Shown: piece after piece, positions 1 through 7,996 of the stretch
How positions within the stretch are numbered: the stretch's first letter is position 1
Layout: each line of letters starts with the position of its first letter
Assembly (NCBI GenBank): GCA_016718275.1
Contig: JADKEA010000019.1
Span: forward strand, 1 to 64,000
Origin: Candidatus Villigracilis affinis
GTDB lineage: Bacteria; Chloroflexota; Anaerolineae; Anaerolineales; Villigracilaceae
Length of the DNA stretch: 64,000 nt
Reading direction: 5' to 3'
Program-made: the position numbers and the translations under genes
Notes under the pieces: model-generated
Databases searched by the model: none
What the model was told of the DNA's origin: nothing
Seen by the model: the letters and a program-made list of their open reading frames with translations, nothing else

Positions 1-1650
1 CTCCTTCCAAAACGCCTCATCATAGCGGCGTGAGCGCACAGGCAGCGGCATCGGCACACCCCAACCGAGCAGCAGCACCTCTTCCTTTGGCTGCAAACGC
101 GCCAGCATCCCGCGCAGCGAATCGCGCCCCGAAAGACCCGAAAGCACCGCCTGAATATCCAGGTCATCGCCCAGCCAGCCGCTGATGCGCGTGCCCAACT
201 GACTCATCACCTCATCATAGATCTGCGACGGACGCTGGTCCACGATCAACAGCGTCACATAATATTTGCGCAACTCGCGCGCGATGGTCGCAAAGGTCGT
301 CTGCGCCGCCATCTCGCGGTTGAGCAGTTTATGCGCCTCCTCCACCACAATGATCAACGGCTTCGGCTCCGCCTTGCCATGCGTGCGGAACTCATTCGTC
401 TTCTTCTCCCACGCCGCGCGGATCTTGCGCGTCAGCAAATTCGACACCAGCAGATAATCCAAATCACTCTCATGCTCGCCGAACGACAGCACCACATGCT
501 TGCCCGCCTCCAACGACTGGATGATCTGCGCCACCGAGTCCGCTGCAGGGTTGTCCACGATATAGGGTTGGCTGAACAGCCGTCGCAGTTTGTCATGAAG
601 CGCTTCCGCCGCCATCACATTCACGCCGTTCTCCATCGCCCACTTCGCCACGCTCCCCTCCGCAGGCACCTCTTTCGTCTTTCCTCTTTCATCTTCGATC
701 ACAACCGTCTCACGGCTCATCGAACGAAACGCCGCAAACCACTTATCCTTGAACGTGCCATACAACGCATTCAAGATCGTCGGCGTGGTCTCGCGCAGAT
801 TCAACTCGCGTGAAAGCGTTTCAATATCAGATGTGGAAATGTCTCCCGTTGAGATTTCCAAATTAAAGTCAACTTGATTGCCTCTGATGGTGCTTCCTGC
901 TCCCAAGCCGACGCATCGGACTCCGCTCTTGAACAGGGTCTTCAATCCCTTCACGGCTTTTTTCGTATCTGACGCCACATCGTCAAACCCATACTCGTTG
1001 TGCATGTCCAGCACCAGCACCGCCGCCTGATTGTGCTTCATCAACCCCGCCAGCACCAAGCGCGTCAGGAACGACTTGCCCGTGCCCGTCGCCCCGAACA
1101 CTCCAGACGAGCGCTGCACGAACTTATCCAAATCAATGCACACGGGATGATTCTGCTCGCGCGTATACCCGATGACAAAATTGCTTTCCTTGTTCGGGTC
1201 ACCGAAGATCTCGGCAATATCGCCCTCATTCGCCAGCGACACAACCGCATGGTGCGGAGGAATATTCTTGACGGGCAAAATGCGCGGCGCATCTTTCAAG
1301 CCCGCGTCAATTTTTCCCTGCCAATCCTTATACTCAGGCGTGCCCAATTCGGGACCCACCTCCAGCATCAGATTCGGCAGCACCTCAAGGTTCGCATACA
1401 ACGTCTGTCCATGCAGCGCCTTGGCGATATGCGCAGGGAAGCGCACCTCCGTCTGCTCATCCGCAAAACGCGGGTCCGTCGCACCGAGATTGATATCCGT
1501 CACAATGCCGTAATAATTCCAATGTCCGCTCTGGATGACGACAAACGCCCCCTCCTGAATGTCCTGCGGAGAAACCGTCAACCGCACGCGGAAATTCTCT
1601 TTCAGTCCGCCACCGACGAGATAACCAATTTGAGTTCGTTGTATGTTCAT
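1..1650 (-). CDS. herA: HerA-like DNA-translocating ATPase (3' end outside window)
   Basis: Translating the minus strand from the ATG at 1650 gives an uninterrupted frame of about 550 residues that runs off the left edge. The N-terminal 60-70 residues resemble a HAS-barrel. A Walker A motif (GATGTGKS) lies near residue 186 and a Walker B motif (LIIVVEEAH) near residue 435, followed by an arginine-rich segment. This is the layout of the HerA/DUF87 FtsK-like hexameric translocase, which in archaea and some bacteria works with the nuclease NurA to resect DNA ends. A HAS-barrel protein and a NurA-type nuclease lie directly upstream on the same strand, which supports the assignment. A GAGG Shine-Dalgarno precedes the start. 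A role in repair versus defence cannot be settled here. Confidence 0.85.
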   Translation of the reverse strand, partial: MNIQRTQIGYLVGGGLKENFRVRLTVSPQDIQEGAFVVIQSGHWNYYGIVTDINLGATDPRFADEQTEVRFPAHIAKALHGQTLYANLEVLPNLMLEVGPELGTPEYKDWQGKIDAGLKDAPRILPVKNIPPHHAVVSLANEGDIAEIFGDPNKESNFVIGYTREQNHPVCIDLDKFVQRSSGVFGATGTGKSFLTRLVLAGLMKHNQAAVLVLDMHNEYGFDDVASDTKKAVKGLKTLFKSGVRCVGLGAGSTIRGNQVDFNLEISTGDISTSDIETLSRELNLRETTPTILNALYGTFKDKWFAAFRSMSRETVVIEDERGKTKEVPAEGSVAKWAMENGVNVMAAEALHDKLRRLFSQPYIVDNPAADSVAQIIQSLEAGKHVVLSFGEHESDLDYLLVSNLLTRKIRAAWEKKTNEFRTHGKAEPKPLIIVVEEAHKLLNREMAAQTTFATIARELRKYYVTLLIVDQRPSQIYDEVMSQLGTRISGWLGDDLDIQAVLSGLSGRDSLRGMLARLQPKEEVLLLGWGVPMPLPVRSRRYDEAFWKE

Positions 1651-1718
1651 AAAAACCTCACGAGGGGCCCAGGGTTCAAAACCCTGGGTGTCCTTTGTGC
1701 CCTTCGTGTTTAATGCTC

Positions 1719-2312
1719 TTACGAAATATCCGCCAAAGCACCCAGCACACTCATCAACGTCGGGTAATCATCCCGCAGCAACGTAATCACTTCCTGCGTC
1801 GCGGACTCGATCCACTTTCCACTTTCCACTCCCCTCGCCTTCCCCGCCTGCAAAATATGCGCCGCGAGCACTTCGCCCACAGGCACATCCTTGCCATTCA
1901 AGATATGACGGAAATACCCGAACTTCTCGGTGAACCGTACCATATCCTTATCCTCGCACAAATAGATCACATCCAAGCTCAGCGGCGGACGCGGCGGCAG
2001 CAGATGATGAACCTTGCCATCCTGCTCATATCCCACCGCCAGCACAGACATTTCCACGGGCACAATGCGGCGCTCGCGGTTGTCCTTCATCACTTCCTCG
2101 CTCACGCCGTCGGCGGTCACCAGTTGGCGCACCAGCCCGTCATCGTCAATGTGAATATCGTGGATGAGTCCATACACCTGATACCCATCCCCCAGCGGCG
2201 CGCGGACCAGCGCCCCAAAGGAAGGCACGCTCAACTGATTCACACGGCAGCCCGCTGTGAATCCTGAAATCCCTGCGCTCAGTAAACGTCCGATCTCGAT
2301 TGGTTGTGTCAT
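1719..2312 (-). CDS. HAS-barrel domain protein of the HerA/NurA cassette
   Basis: A 197-residue soluble protein. Its first 70 residues form a beta-rich segment (IEIGRLLSAGISGFTAGCRV...) that resembles the HAS-barrel at the N terminus of the neighbouring HerA protein. The rest is alpha/beta with no recognised catalytic motif. It lies between the NurA nuclease and HerA, 68 nt upstream of HerA. Standalone HAS-barrel proteins are known beside HerA/NurA genes, so a role as adaptor or assembly subunit of the translocase is the natural inference. No experimental function is recalled. Confidence 0.65.
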   Translation of the reverse strand: MTQPIEIGRLLSAGISGFTAGCRVNQLSVPSFGALVRAPLGDGYQVYGLIHDIHIDDDGLVRQLVTADGVSEEVMKDNRERRIVPVEMSVLAVGYEQDGKVHHLLPPRPPLSLDVIYLCEDKDMVRFTEKFGYFRHILNGKDVPVGEVLAAHILQAGKARGVESGKWIESATQEVITLLRDDYPTLMSVLGALADIS

Positions 2313-2342
2313 ATAAAATCTCCTAAAACCGCCCCCACCCGT

Positions 2343-2413
2343 CCTCCCCCAAATACGACATTGAAACGCTTTCTGGATTCATCCAAAATATACGTTGTCG
2401 TATTTGGGGGAGG
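2343..2413. repeat. 18-bp perfect inverted repeat between the HAS-barrel gene and nurA
   Basis: Arms at 2343-2360 and 2396-2413 are exact reverse complements (CCTCCCCCAAATACGACA and its complement), separated by 35 bp. It lies in the 119-bp gap between the nurA stop and the HAS-barrel start, inside the operon. The long spacer and lack of a T-run argue against a simple terminator. A small palindromic mobile repeat (MITE/REP-like) or a processing hairpin is possible. Confidence 0.7.
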
Positions 2414-2431
2414 TGCCGAAGGCGGAGGGGG

Positions 2432-3397
2432 TTATCTTCTTGTTCTACCCTTCAAATCCTTCGCGGACTGTTTATTCGAACCCTCGTCCACGTCTTCACT
2501 ATTTCTTCTTAATTCCAGTGACAGCATCTGCTCGATCTGCTGCTTCTCTTCATTCTTCACCACCGCCGTCTCATGCGCACGATGCAGAAGATACGGATAC
2601 GGCTTGCTGCCCATCATGCGGCATTGCTCGACCAAAACCGCATGAAGCAAATCCAGTTGCTTTTTATCATCCACCACCCAGCGCGGAATTTCCACGCGCA
2701 CGGGCCAGGGGTGTCCCTCCGTGCCGACGTTGAGATAGAAGAAGTGCAATTCCAAAACGCCTTTGTAGCTTTTTTCGGAAGTGGATTGGATCTTGAACAC
2801 CGCCGAACGATGACCGGGCGGGAGCAATTGAAATAATTTGTTGTTGTAGCCGAACAGCCAGCGATCGGTGACGTATTTCAACGGCGGCGCGTTGCGCAGT
2901 TTTTCCATCTCTTCGGGGATGGTGATCTGTGTCAGTTCGAGCAGTTTGACGACTAGACTAGATGAAGGCTTGTCAATATACCCCGCTGAGATGATGCCAC
3001 GTCCCTGCAAGCGCGAGAGGACGGAGATGTACTTGTCCACGGTGTTGCGGTACTGATTGGCATTATCAATATCTTTGGCGCGGAAGATTTCGAGCGTGCC
3101 GTCTGTAAATGAAACGACCGAACCTTTCATGCCTTTGCTCATCTTTTCGATGACGCTGCGTTCGGCAAGGTCACGCCGCAGGGCGACGCCGCCGTCGGTG
3201 GTGAGTCCGTTCTCTTCGATGGCGTCGCCGAAGAAAAGCTCGCTTTCCACTTCCACGGCTGGGGTTTCACCAGAGTTTGGCTTTAGTGAAATTGCCCCCA
3301 CGTTGATGACGCAAAATTGAACCGTGCTGTGCCTGTCTGCAATAGCTTGCGAACCGTCAGCAGCAATTAAAGTGGATTGAATAACAGAATCAGGCAT
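2432..3397 (-). CDS. nurA: NurA-domain nuclease, catalytic part (separated by a frameshift)
   Basis: The frame from the ATG at 3397 encodes 321 residues. It starts almost directly with the NurA signature (LIAADGSQAIADRH), where the Asp of ADGS is a predicted metal ligand, and ends in a charged tail. NurA is a 5'-3' exo/endonuclease partner of HerA. This ATG overlaps the stop of the upstream 78-residue frame by 8 nt (ATGCCTGA). Removing one C from the CCC at about 3398-3400 would fuse both frames through LPMPDS, so one polypeptide of about 400 residues broken by an indel is likely. Translational coupling of two chains is the alternative. The same frame stays open upstream to 3766, but that sequence is not NurA-like. 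Confidence 0.75.
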   Translation of the reverse strand: MPDSVIQSTLIAADGSQAIADRHSTVQFCVINVGAISLKPNSGETPAVEVESELFFGDAIEENGLTTDGGVALRRDLAERSVIEKMSKGMKGSVVSFTDGTLEIFRAKDIDNANQYRNTVDKYISVLSRLQGRGIISAGYIDKPSSSLVVKLLELTQITIPEEMEKLRNAPPLKYVTDRWLFGYNNKLFQLLPPGHRSAVFKIQSTSEKSYKGVLELHFFYLNVGTEGHPWPVRVEIPRWVVDDKKQLDLLHAVLVEQCRMMGSKPYPYLLHRAHETAVVKNEEKQQIEQMLSLELRRNSEDVDEGSNKQSAKDLKGRTRR

Positions 3398-3626
3398 CGG
3401 GTAGGAAGAAGGCGAGGGCCTCATCCAACGGGACAGCGCAACGAATGTTGGCATCCGCTGTTTTGGCAGTATCCACTTTGGAGCGCAGGAAGTCCAGTTG
3501 AGAAGAATAGGTTTCGAGCAGGGTCTTTGCCAGGTCCTGTGCTTCCTCTTTCTTCTTTCTTCTTTCCTTTGCACCCTGACCAACCTGCTTAATCTGCGTG
3601 TAAATTTCCTGATAGTTAATTGGCAT
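3390..3626 (-). CDS. nurA: N-terminal helical segment of NurA (frameshifted)
   Basis: A 78-residue frame with a highly charged helical segment (KERRKKKEEAQ) ending in EALAFFLPDA. Helical N-terminal extensions of this sort precede the catalytic core in NurA proteins, and the frame runs straight into the core with an 8-nt overlap and a one-base frame change. It is best read as the first part of nurA rather than an independent gene. The start ATG at 3626 is the first after a possible TAAAAT -10 box at 3659-3654. The nurA promoter is divergent from the SIMPL lipoprotein gene. Confidence 0.6.
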   Translation of the reverse strand: MPINYQEIYTQIKQVGQGAKERRKKKEEAQDLAKTLLETYSSQLDFLRSKVDTAKTADANIRCAVPLDEALAFFLPDA

Positions 3627-3781
3627 GGTTTTCCATTAGAACATTTGTGCAAAATTTTAGTCGTAAATGAACTAAAATACAAGTGCCCCAGCTCCCTTAA
3701 AAATAAATTAGTTTTCGGCGGATGGGAACTTTTTTGAAGGCGGGGCGTCTGAAAGACACATAACACTTAAGGAGATAAACA

Positions 3782-4503
3782 ATGAACAGAAAATTTTTAG
3801 TATTTGCAGTATTGGCCTTCGCTCTCATTTTGAGTGCCTGCGGCCCCACCACGATCAATCAGGAAGCGCCTGCTCCCGCTCGCACATTAAATGTAAATGG
3901 CCTCGGACAAGTGAACCTCACCCCTGATATCGCCTACATTTACATTGGCGTTCACACGGAAGGCGCAACCGCTTCTGAAGCTGTCGAAGCGAACAAAGGC
4001 CAAACCAGCTCGCTGATCTCTTCGATCAAGAAATCGGGCGTGGATGAAAAGACATTCGCACCACCAATTTCAGCATCTGGCCTTCGCAGCAATACGGCCC
4101 CGATGGCACGATCAGTGGTACCGTCTACATGGTGGATAACACCGTCTATATCACCGTGCGCGAACTCGATGGACTTGGCGACCTGCTCGACTCAGCCATC
4201 AGCGCGGGCGCAAACACCATCAACAGCATCCAGTTCGATGTGGCCGACAAAGCCCAGGCTTTGAAGGATGCCCGTACCAAAGCCGTTGCGGATGCGCAAG
4301 CTCAGGCCCAGGAATTGGCCGAAGCCGCTGGTGTTTCACTCGGCGAGATCCAGACCATCAACTTCTACGAGAATAGCGCCTACCCCGTAGACATGGGCAA
4401 GGGCGGCGGCGGAGTAGCTTACGATGCGGCTTCCGCAGTGCCGATCCAGCCTGGCCAGTTGACAGTTTCCGTCAACGTCAACCTGACCTACTCGATTAAG
4501 TAA
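3782..4503 (+). CDS. SIMPL (DUF541) domain lipoprotein, interrupted by a single-base frameshift
   Basis: The reading frame from 3782 has a lipoprotein signal (LSACG lipobox near residue 20) followed by a SIMPL-domain start (TLNVNGLGQVNLTPDIAYIYIGV). After VDEK (about 4050) it loses homology. The family sequence resumes in another frame (DIRTTNFSIWPSQQYGPDGT) and runs to the stop at 4503 (VSVNVNLTYSIK). One missing G in AAGAC at about 4052 explains the break, giving a restored protein of about 240 residues. SIMPL proteins are exported proteins of poorly defined function. An AAGGAG Shine-Dalgarno lies at 3770-3775. Whether the break is real or a consensus error is unknown. Confidence 0.8.
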
Positions 4504-4521
4504 TCGCTTCATCCTTAACTG

Positions 4522-4557
4522 AAACCTGCTCCTGAACAAGGGGCAGGTTTTCCCTTT
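4522..4557 (+). terminator. Rho-independent terminator after the SIMPL gene
   Basis: Stem AAACCTGC (4522-4529) pairs with GCAGGTTT (4543-4550) and is followed by TCCCTTTTAT, 18 nt after the stop codon. Confidence 0.75.
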
Positions 4558-4560
4558 TAT

Positions 4561-4602
4561 ACACCTCTTCCATTTTCGAGAAAATGGAAGAGGTGTCTTT
4601 TA
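4561..4602. terminator. Long perfect hairpin, probable second terminator
   Basis: A 17-bp perfect stem (4561-4577 with 4580-4596) with a GA loop, followed by CTTTTA. It lies between the first terminator and the TATAAT/AAGGAG signals of the next gene, so it isolates the two transcription units. Confidence 0.7.
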
Positions 4603-4661
4603 GGTCGGAGGGGGTTGGGCGCGTTATAATCCCACATCATTCTCATTCAAGGAGTCTCTTT

Positions 4662-5549
4662 ATGCTAAGAGTTGGATATATCGGTCTCGGATTAATGGGC
4701 AAGTCCATCGCGCGGAATATTCTCAAGGCGGGCTTTCCCGTTGTCGTACACAACCGCTCCCGTGGCGCAGTGGATGAACTGGTTGCCGAAGGTGCAACCG
4801 CGGCGAACTCGCCGAAGGAAGTTGCCGAACAAGTGGACGTGGTTTTCACCAATCTGCCCGATTCACCCGATGTGGAAAAAGTGGCGCTCGGCGAAAACGG
4901 AATCCTCGCAGGCGGGCGGGCTGGCCTCATTGTTGTGGATAACTCCACCATCAAGCCTGCCTCGGCGCGTTTGGTTGCGGAGAAGTTGAAGGAAAAAGGA
5001 ATTTTCTCGCTTGATGCACCCGTTTCTGGCGGTGACATCGGCGCGAAGAACGGCACGCTCACCATTATGGTCGGCGGCGATGCCGGGGCTTTGGAAAAGG
5101 TGATGCCTGTGTTGCAGGCGATGGGTAAGACCATCACGCACGTTGGGGATGCAGGTGCGGGGCAGGTGGCGAAGGCCGCTAATCAGATCATGGTCGCTGC
5201 CCAGATGGTGGCGATGGGCGAACTGCTGGTCTTTTCGAAAAAAGCAGGCGTTGACCCGCGCAAAGTGGTCGATGCGATCAAGGCAGGCGCGGCGCAGTGC
5301 TGGGCGCTCGATATCAAACCTCCGCGTTTGTTTGATGGCAACCGCAACCCTGGCTTTAAATCGTACATGCAGTTGAAGGATATGAATATTGTTCTGGATA
5401 CCGCAAAGGAATACGGCGTGCCTGTCACTTCCACCGAGGAGAATACGAAGTTCTATCAAATGATGATCGACATGGGCATGGGTGAATTGGATAACTCTGC
5501 TGTGGTGGGTGTGATCGAGAAATTGGCAGGCATTGGAATTTTGGATTAA
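4662..5549 (+). CDS. NAD(P)-dependent beta-hydroxyacid dehydrogenase (3-hydroxyisobutyrate dehydrogenase family)
   Basis: A 295-residue enzyme with an N-terminal Rossmann motif (GYIGLGLMGKSIARN), the substrate-binding segment DAPVSGGDIGAKNGTLTIMVGG, and the catalytic-lysine region GAGQVAKAANQI. These are hallmarks of the 3-hydroxyisobutyrate/tartronate-semialdehyde reductase family. The substrate cannot be told from sequence. The start at 4662 is chosen over an in-frame ATG at 4584 because AAGGAG lies at 4649-4654, a TATAAT box at 4625-4630, and the first residues match the family start. The upstream codons fall in the terminator hairpin. Confidence 0.88.
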   Translation: MLRVGYIGLGLMGKSIARNILKAGFPVVVHNRSRGAVDELVAEGATAANSPKEVAEQVDVVFTNLPDSPDVEKVALGENGILAGGRAGLIVVDNSTIKPASARLVAEKLKEKGIFSLDAPVSGGDIGAKNGTLTIMVGGDAGALEKVMPVLQAMGKTITHVGDAGAGQVAKAANQIMVAAQMVAMGELLVFSKKAGVDPRKVVDAIKAGAAQCWALDIKPPRLFDGNRNPGFKSYMQLKDMNIVLDTAKEYGVPVTSTEENTKFYQMMIDMGMGELDNSAVVGVIEKLAGIGILD

Positions 5550-5591
5550 TAATTTGAGTGACCGCGAGTGTGTCGCACCTCGAAAGCCAAA

Positions 5592-6092
5592 ATGCAAATC
5601 AACCAGCCCGCTCCCGATTTTGAACTACCCGACCTCGATGGCAATCTTCACCGCTTGAGTCACTATCGCGGGAGGATTGTCATCGTCAATTTTTGGTCGT
5701 GTGAGTGTCCGCATTCGGAGCGCACGGACAAGGCGATCATGGCGATGCTTATGCAGTGGCGTGACGTTGTGATGCTGTCCATCGCGTCGAATCGAAGCGA
5801 AAATGTTGAGGCGCTGAAAAAAGCCGCTGATGCCCGCCGCCTGCCGACGGTCCTGTTGGATGCGAATTGCCGTGTGGCAGACCTGTTCGAGGCGCAAACC
5901 ACTCCGCATGTGTTTGTCATTGACCGGGAGGGAATCCTTCGCTACCGTGGATCGGTGGATGATTTCACATTTCGGAATCGCATCCCGACCCGCTTCTATT
6001 TGGACCTGGCGGTTGAGTCTCTGCTTAATGGGCAGTTGCCCGCGCTGGCGGAATCCCCCGCTTATGGATGCGCCATTGTCCGCGAAATTTGA
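5592..6092 (+). CDS. Thioredoxin-fold redoxin/TlpA-like protein
   Basis: A 166-residue protein starting MQINQPAPDFELPDLDG, typical of AhpC/TSA-Redoxin domains. The active-site region reads FWSCECPHSERTD, a CxC arrangement in place of the usual WCxxC. A further Cys lies near the C terminus (YGCAIVRE). There is no signal peptide, so it is likely cytoplasmic. The start at ATG 5592 fits the domain edge; an in-frame upstream GTG would add a non-conserved octapeptide. It ends just before the promoter of the next gene. Thiol peroxidase or disulfide reductase activity is inferred from the fold only. Confidence 0.75.
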   Translation: MQINQPAPDFELPDLDGNLHRLSHYRGRIVIVNFWSCECPHSERTDKAIMAMLMQWRDVVMLSIASNRSENVEALKKAADARRLPTVLLDANCRVADLFEAQTTPHVFVIDREGILRYRGSVDDFTFRNRIPTRFYLDLAVESLLNGQLPALAESPAYGCAIVREI

Positions 6093-6098
6093 TAGAAT
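6093..6098 (+). promoter_or_regulatory. -10 box of a likely leaderless transcript
   Basis: TAGAAT lies 12 nt before the GTG at 6105 and no Shine-Dalgarno is present, so the predicted transcription start falls on the start codon. Confidence 0.45.
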
Positions 6099-6104
6099 CA
6101 AAAC

Positions 6105-7919
6105 GTGATCGAACTCAAGCAGCGCGTAATGTTTTTGGATAAGATGCACCTCTTCAATGGGTTGAAGGAGGAGCATTTATCTGGCATTGGACAAAAAATT
6201 GTCGAACGTGAATTTTCTGCGGGAAATGTCATCTTCAAGGGCGGCGACAAGCCCGACGGCTTTTACATGATTTTCAAGGGCAGGGTGAAGGTGACTCGTC
6301 CGCGCGATGTGGGTGAAGATTTTCTGGCGTGGCTGACTCCTGGTGATTATTTTGGTGAAGAAGCCTTGTTCGAAAACCGAAATCGTTCCGCTACCATCAC
6401 AGCCTTGGAAAGTTGCACCTTGTTTTTTCTTTCGCGGGATGAGTTCGAGAAATTGCTTGCCCGCTATGAAGTCCTGAAACCGAATTTCAGGGTGGCGATC
6501 AAGAGCCGTAAACTGGCGCGCTCAACCCGTTTCAAGTGGCTTGGCAAGAATGAAGTTATTTATTTCATCGCCCGCAGACATAAGCTGAAGTTGTATCAGG
6601 CGCTGGTGTACCCGGTGCTGGCGCTGGCGATCCCTGCGACATTGTTCGGGCTGGGAGTCGTTACTGCCGCCACAACTCCCTACGCGCTGGCAGTGGTGGC
6701 TTTGGTCGGAATTCTTGGCTGGGGGATATGGAATGCCATTGATTGGAGCAACGATTACTACATTGTCACCAATCAGCGTGTCATCTGGCTGGAGAAGGTG
6801 ATTGGTTTGTATGACAGCCGTGAAGAGGCCCCGCTGGGTACGATCCTTTCAGTGGGTGTTGAGACGGACGCCATCGGGCGTGTACTTGATTATGGCAATG
6901 TGATCGTGCGTACTTTCGTCAGCAGACTTGAATTCGATTACGTCGACCATCCCAATCAAGCCGCCGATATGATCCGCGAATATTGGGAGCGTACGAAGGC
7001 CATCACCACCCGCAGCCAGATGGATGTCATGAAAGACACCATCAAACAAAAGCTGGGTTTGCCTTTGGATAAACGTCCGCAGGTGGAACTTGCGCCCGTG
7101 GTGCCCGAAGATCAGGATAAGATCGCAAAGACGCCCTATTGGATTCTTGCGCTTTCCGCATTGTTCAAATTGCGCGTGGAGGAAGGCGCCACCGTCATTT
7201 ATCGCAAGCATTGGATCGTATATTTGCAAAGAGGCTGGCGGTCGTTGTTGACCACGTTCGGCGTGATTGTTGTGTTCTTTGCCCGCATCTGGTATTTTGC
7301 TTCCTCGCCGACCGCATCCTTTATGAGGCCGAATGCCAATGGCGCGCTCAGACCCGATACGCTTCTTTTGACTATTCCCGTGCTGATGCTGCCCATCGGT
7401 TTCTGGTTGTGGTACGAATATACCGACTGGAAGAACGATATCTTCAAAGTGACCTCTGATGAGATCGTTGACCTTGACCGCAAGCCCTTTGGCAAGGAAG
7501 AACGCCGCTCCGCGCAGATCGAAAGTATTTTGAGTACATCCTATAAACGGGATGGCTTGATCGCCAATATTTTCAACTATGGCACGGTCAATATTTCGGT
7601 GGGCGGCAATCAACTGGCCTTCGAAGATGTGATCGACCCGGCCGGTGTGCAGGCCGATATCAACCGCAGACGTTCGGCGCGTATTTCCAAAAAGAATGAA
7701 GATGCTGGCAAGGATGACCGTGAACGTTTCGCCACCTGGCTGGCGGCATATCATCAAAACATCAATGAATTCACCGCGCCGGTGAAAGTGGTCAAGGAAG
7801 ATGCCGAATCCACAAATCAGTTTACAAAATTCAATCCGTCCGGAATGGACGATATGGCTGCCGAGGAAAACGAGCAAGATATGGGCGGGGCGGATAGTGC
7901 CGGTGGCGGTGGCGAATAA
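6105..7919 (+). CDS. Cyclic-nucleotide-binding domain membrane protein with two bPH2 domains
   Basis: A 604-residue protein. Residues about 10-125 form a CNB/Crp-type sensor barrel (phosphate-cassette-like GDYFGEEALFENRNRSATI). Two hydrophobic hairpins at about 170-215 and 385-445 are each followed by a bacterial PH (bPH2) domain (YYIVTNQRVIWLEK...; IFKVTSDEIVDLDR...). The C terminus is acidic and Gly-rich. It is probably an inner-membrane protein regulated by a cyclic nucleotide or similar ligand. bPH2 domains occur in membrane-stress proteins such as YdbS/YdbT. The GTG start is supported by the CNB domain edge and the adjacent -10 box. The downstream output is unknown. Confidence 0.8.
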   Translation: MIELKQRVMFLDKMHLFNGLKEEHLSGIGQKIVEREFSAGNVIFKGGDKPDGFYMIFKGRVKVTRPRDVGEDFLAWLTPGDYFGEEALFENRNRSATITALESCTLFFLSRDEFEKLLARYEVLKPNFRVAIKSRKLARSTRFKWLGKNEVIYFIARRHKLKLYQALVYPVLALAIPATLFGLGVVTAATTPYALAVVALVGILGWGIWNAIDWSNDYYIVTNQRVIWLEKVIGLYDSREEAPLGTILSVGVETDAIGRVLDYGNVIVRTFVSRLEFDYVDHPNQAADMIREYWERTKAITTRSQMDVMKDTIKQKLGLPLDKRPQVELAPVVPEDQDKIAKTPYWILALSALFKLRVEEGATVIYRKHWIVYLQRGWRSLLTTFGVIVVFFARIWYFASSPTASFMRPNANGALRPDTLLLTIPVLMLPIGFWLWYEYTDWKNDIFKVTSDEIVDLDRKPFGKEERRSAQIESILSTSYKRDGLIANIFNYGTVNISVGGNQLAFEDVIDPAGVQADINRRRSARISKKNEDAGKDDRERFATWLAAYHQNINEFTAPVKVVKEDAESTNQFTKFNPSGMDDMAAEENEQDMGGADSAGGGGE

Positions 7920-7996
7920 ACCGCATTGCAGGTATCATTCCGCTCCAAATTGCAGGGCGGGTGTGTAACCCGCCAAATTAAAAAGGAACAAGAAGT

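Noticed and set aside
1..3626. HerA/NurA cassette as a defence island
   Set aside because: No restriction, toxin, SIR2 or other defence gene is adjacent in the visible sequence, so a housekeeping repair role is at least as likely.
3398..3766. An upstream extension of the nurA catalytic frame to 3766
   Set aside because: The extra 123 residues are Arg/Lys/Ser-rich nonsense overlapping the real N-terminal frame in another phase and crossing the promoter region.
5592..6092. Redoxin as a possible selenoprotein because a tRNA-Sec is in the window
   Set aside because: The active site has ordinary Cys codons and no in-frame TGA; the gene reads through normally.
6849..7877. A 342-codon open frame on the minus strand opposite the CNB/bPH2 gene
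   Set aside because: It is His/Arg-rich with no domain, lies fully inside a well-supported plus-strand gene and has no ribosome-binding site.
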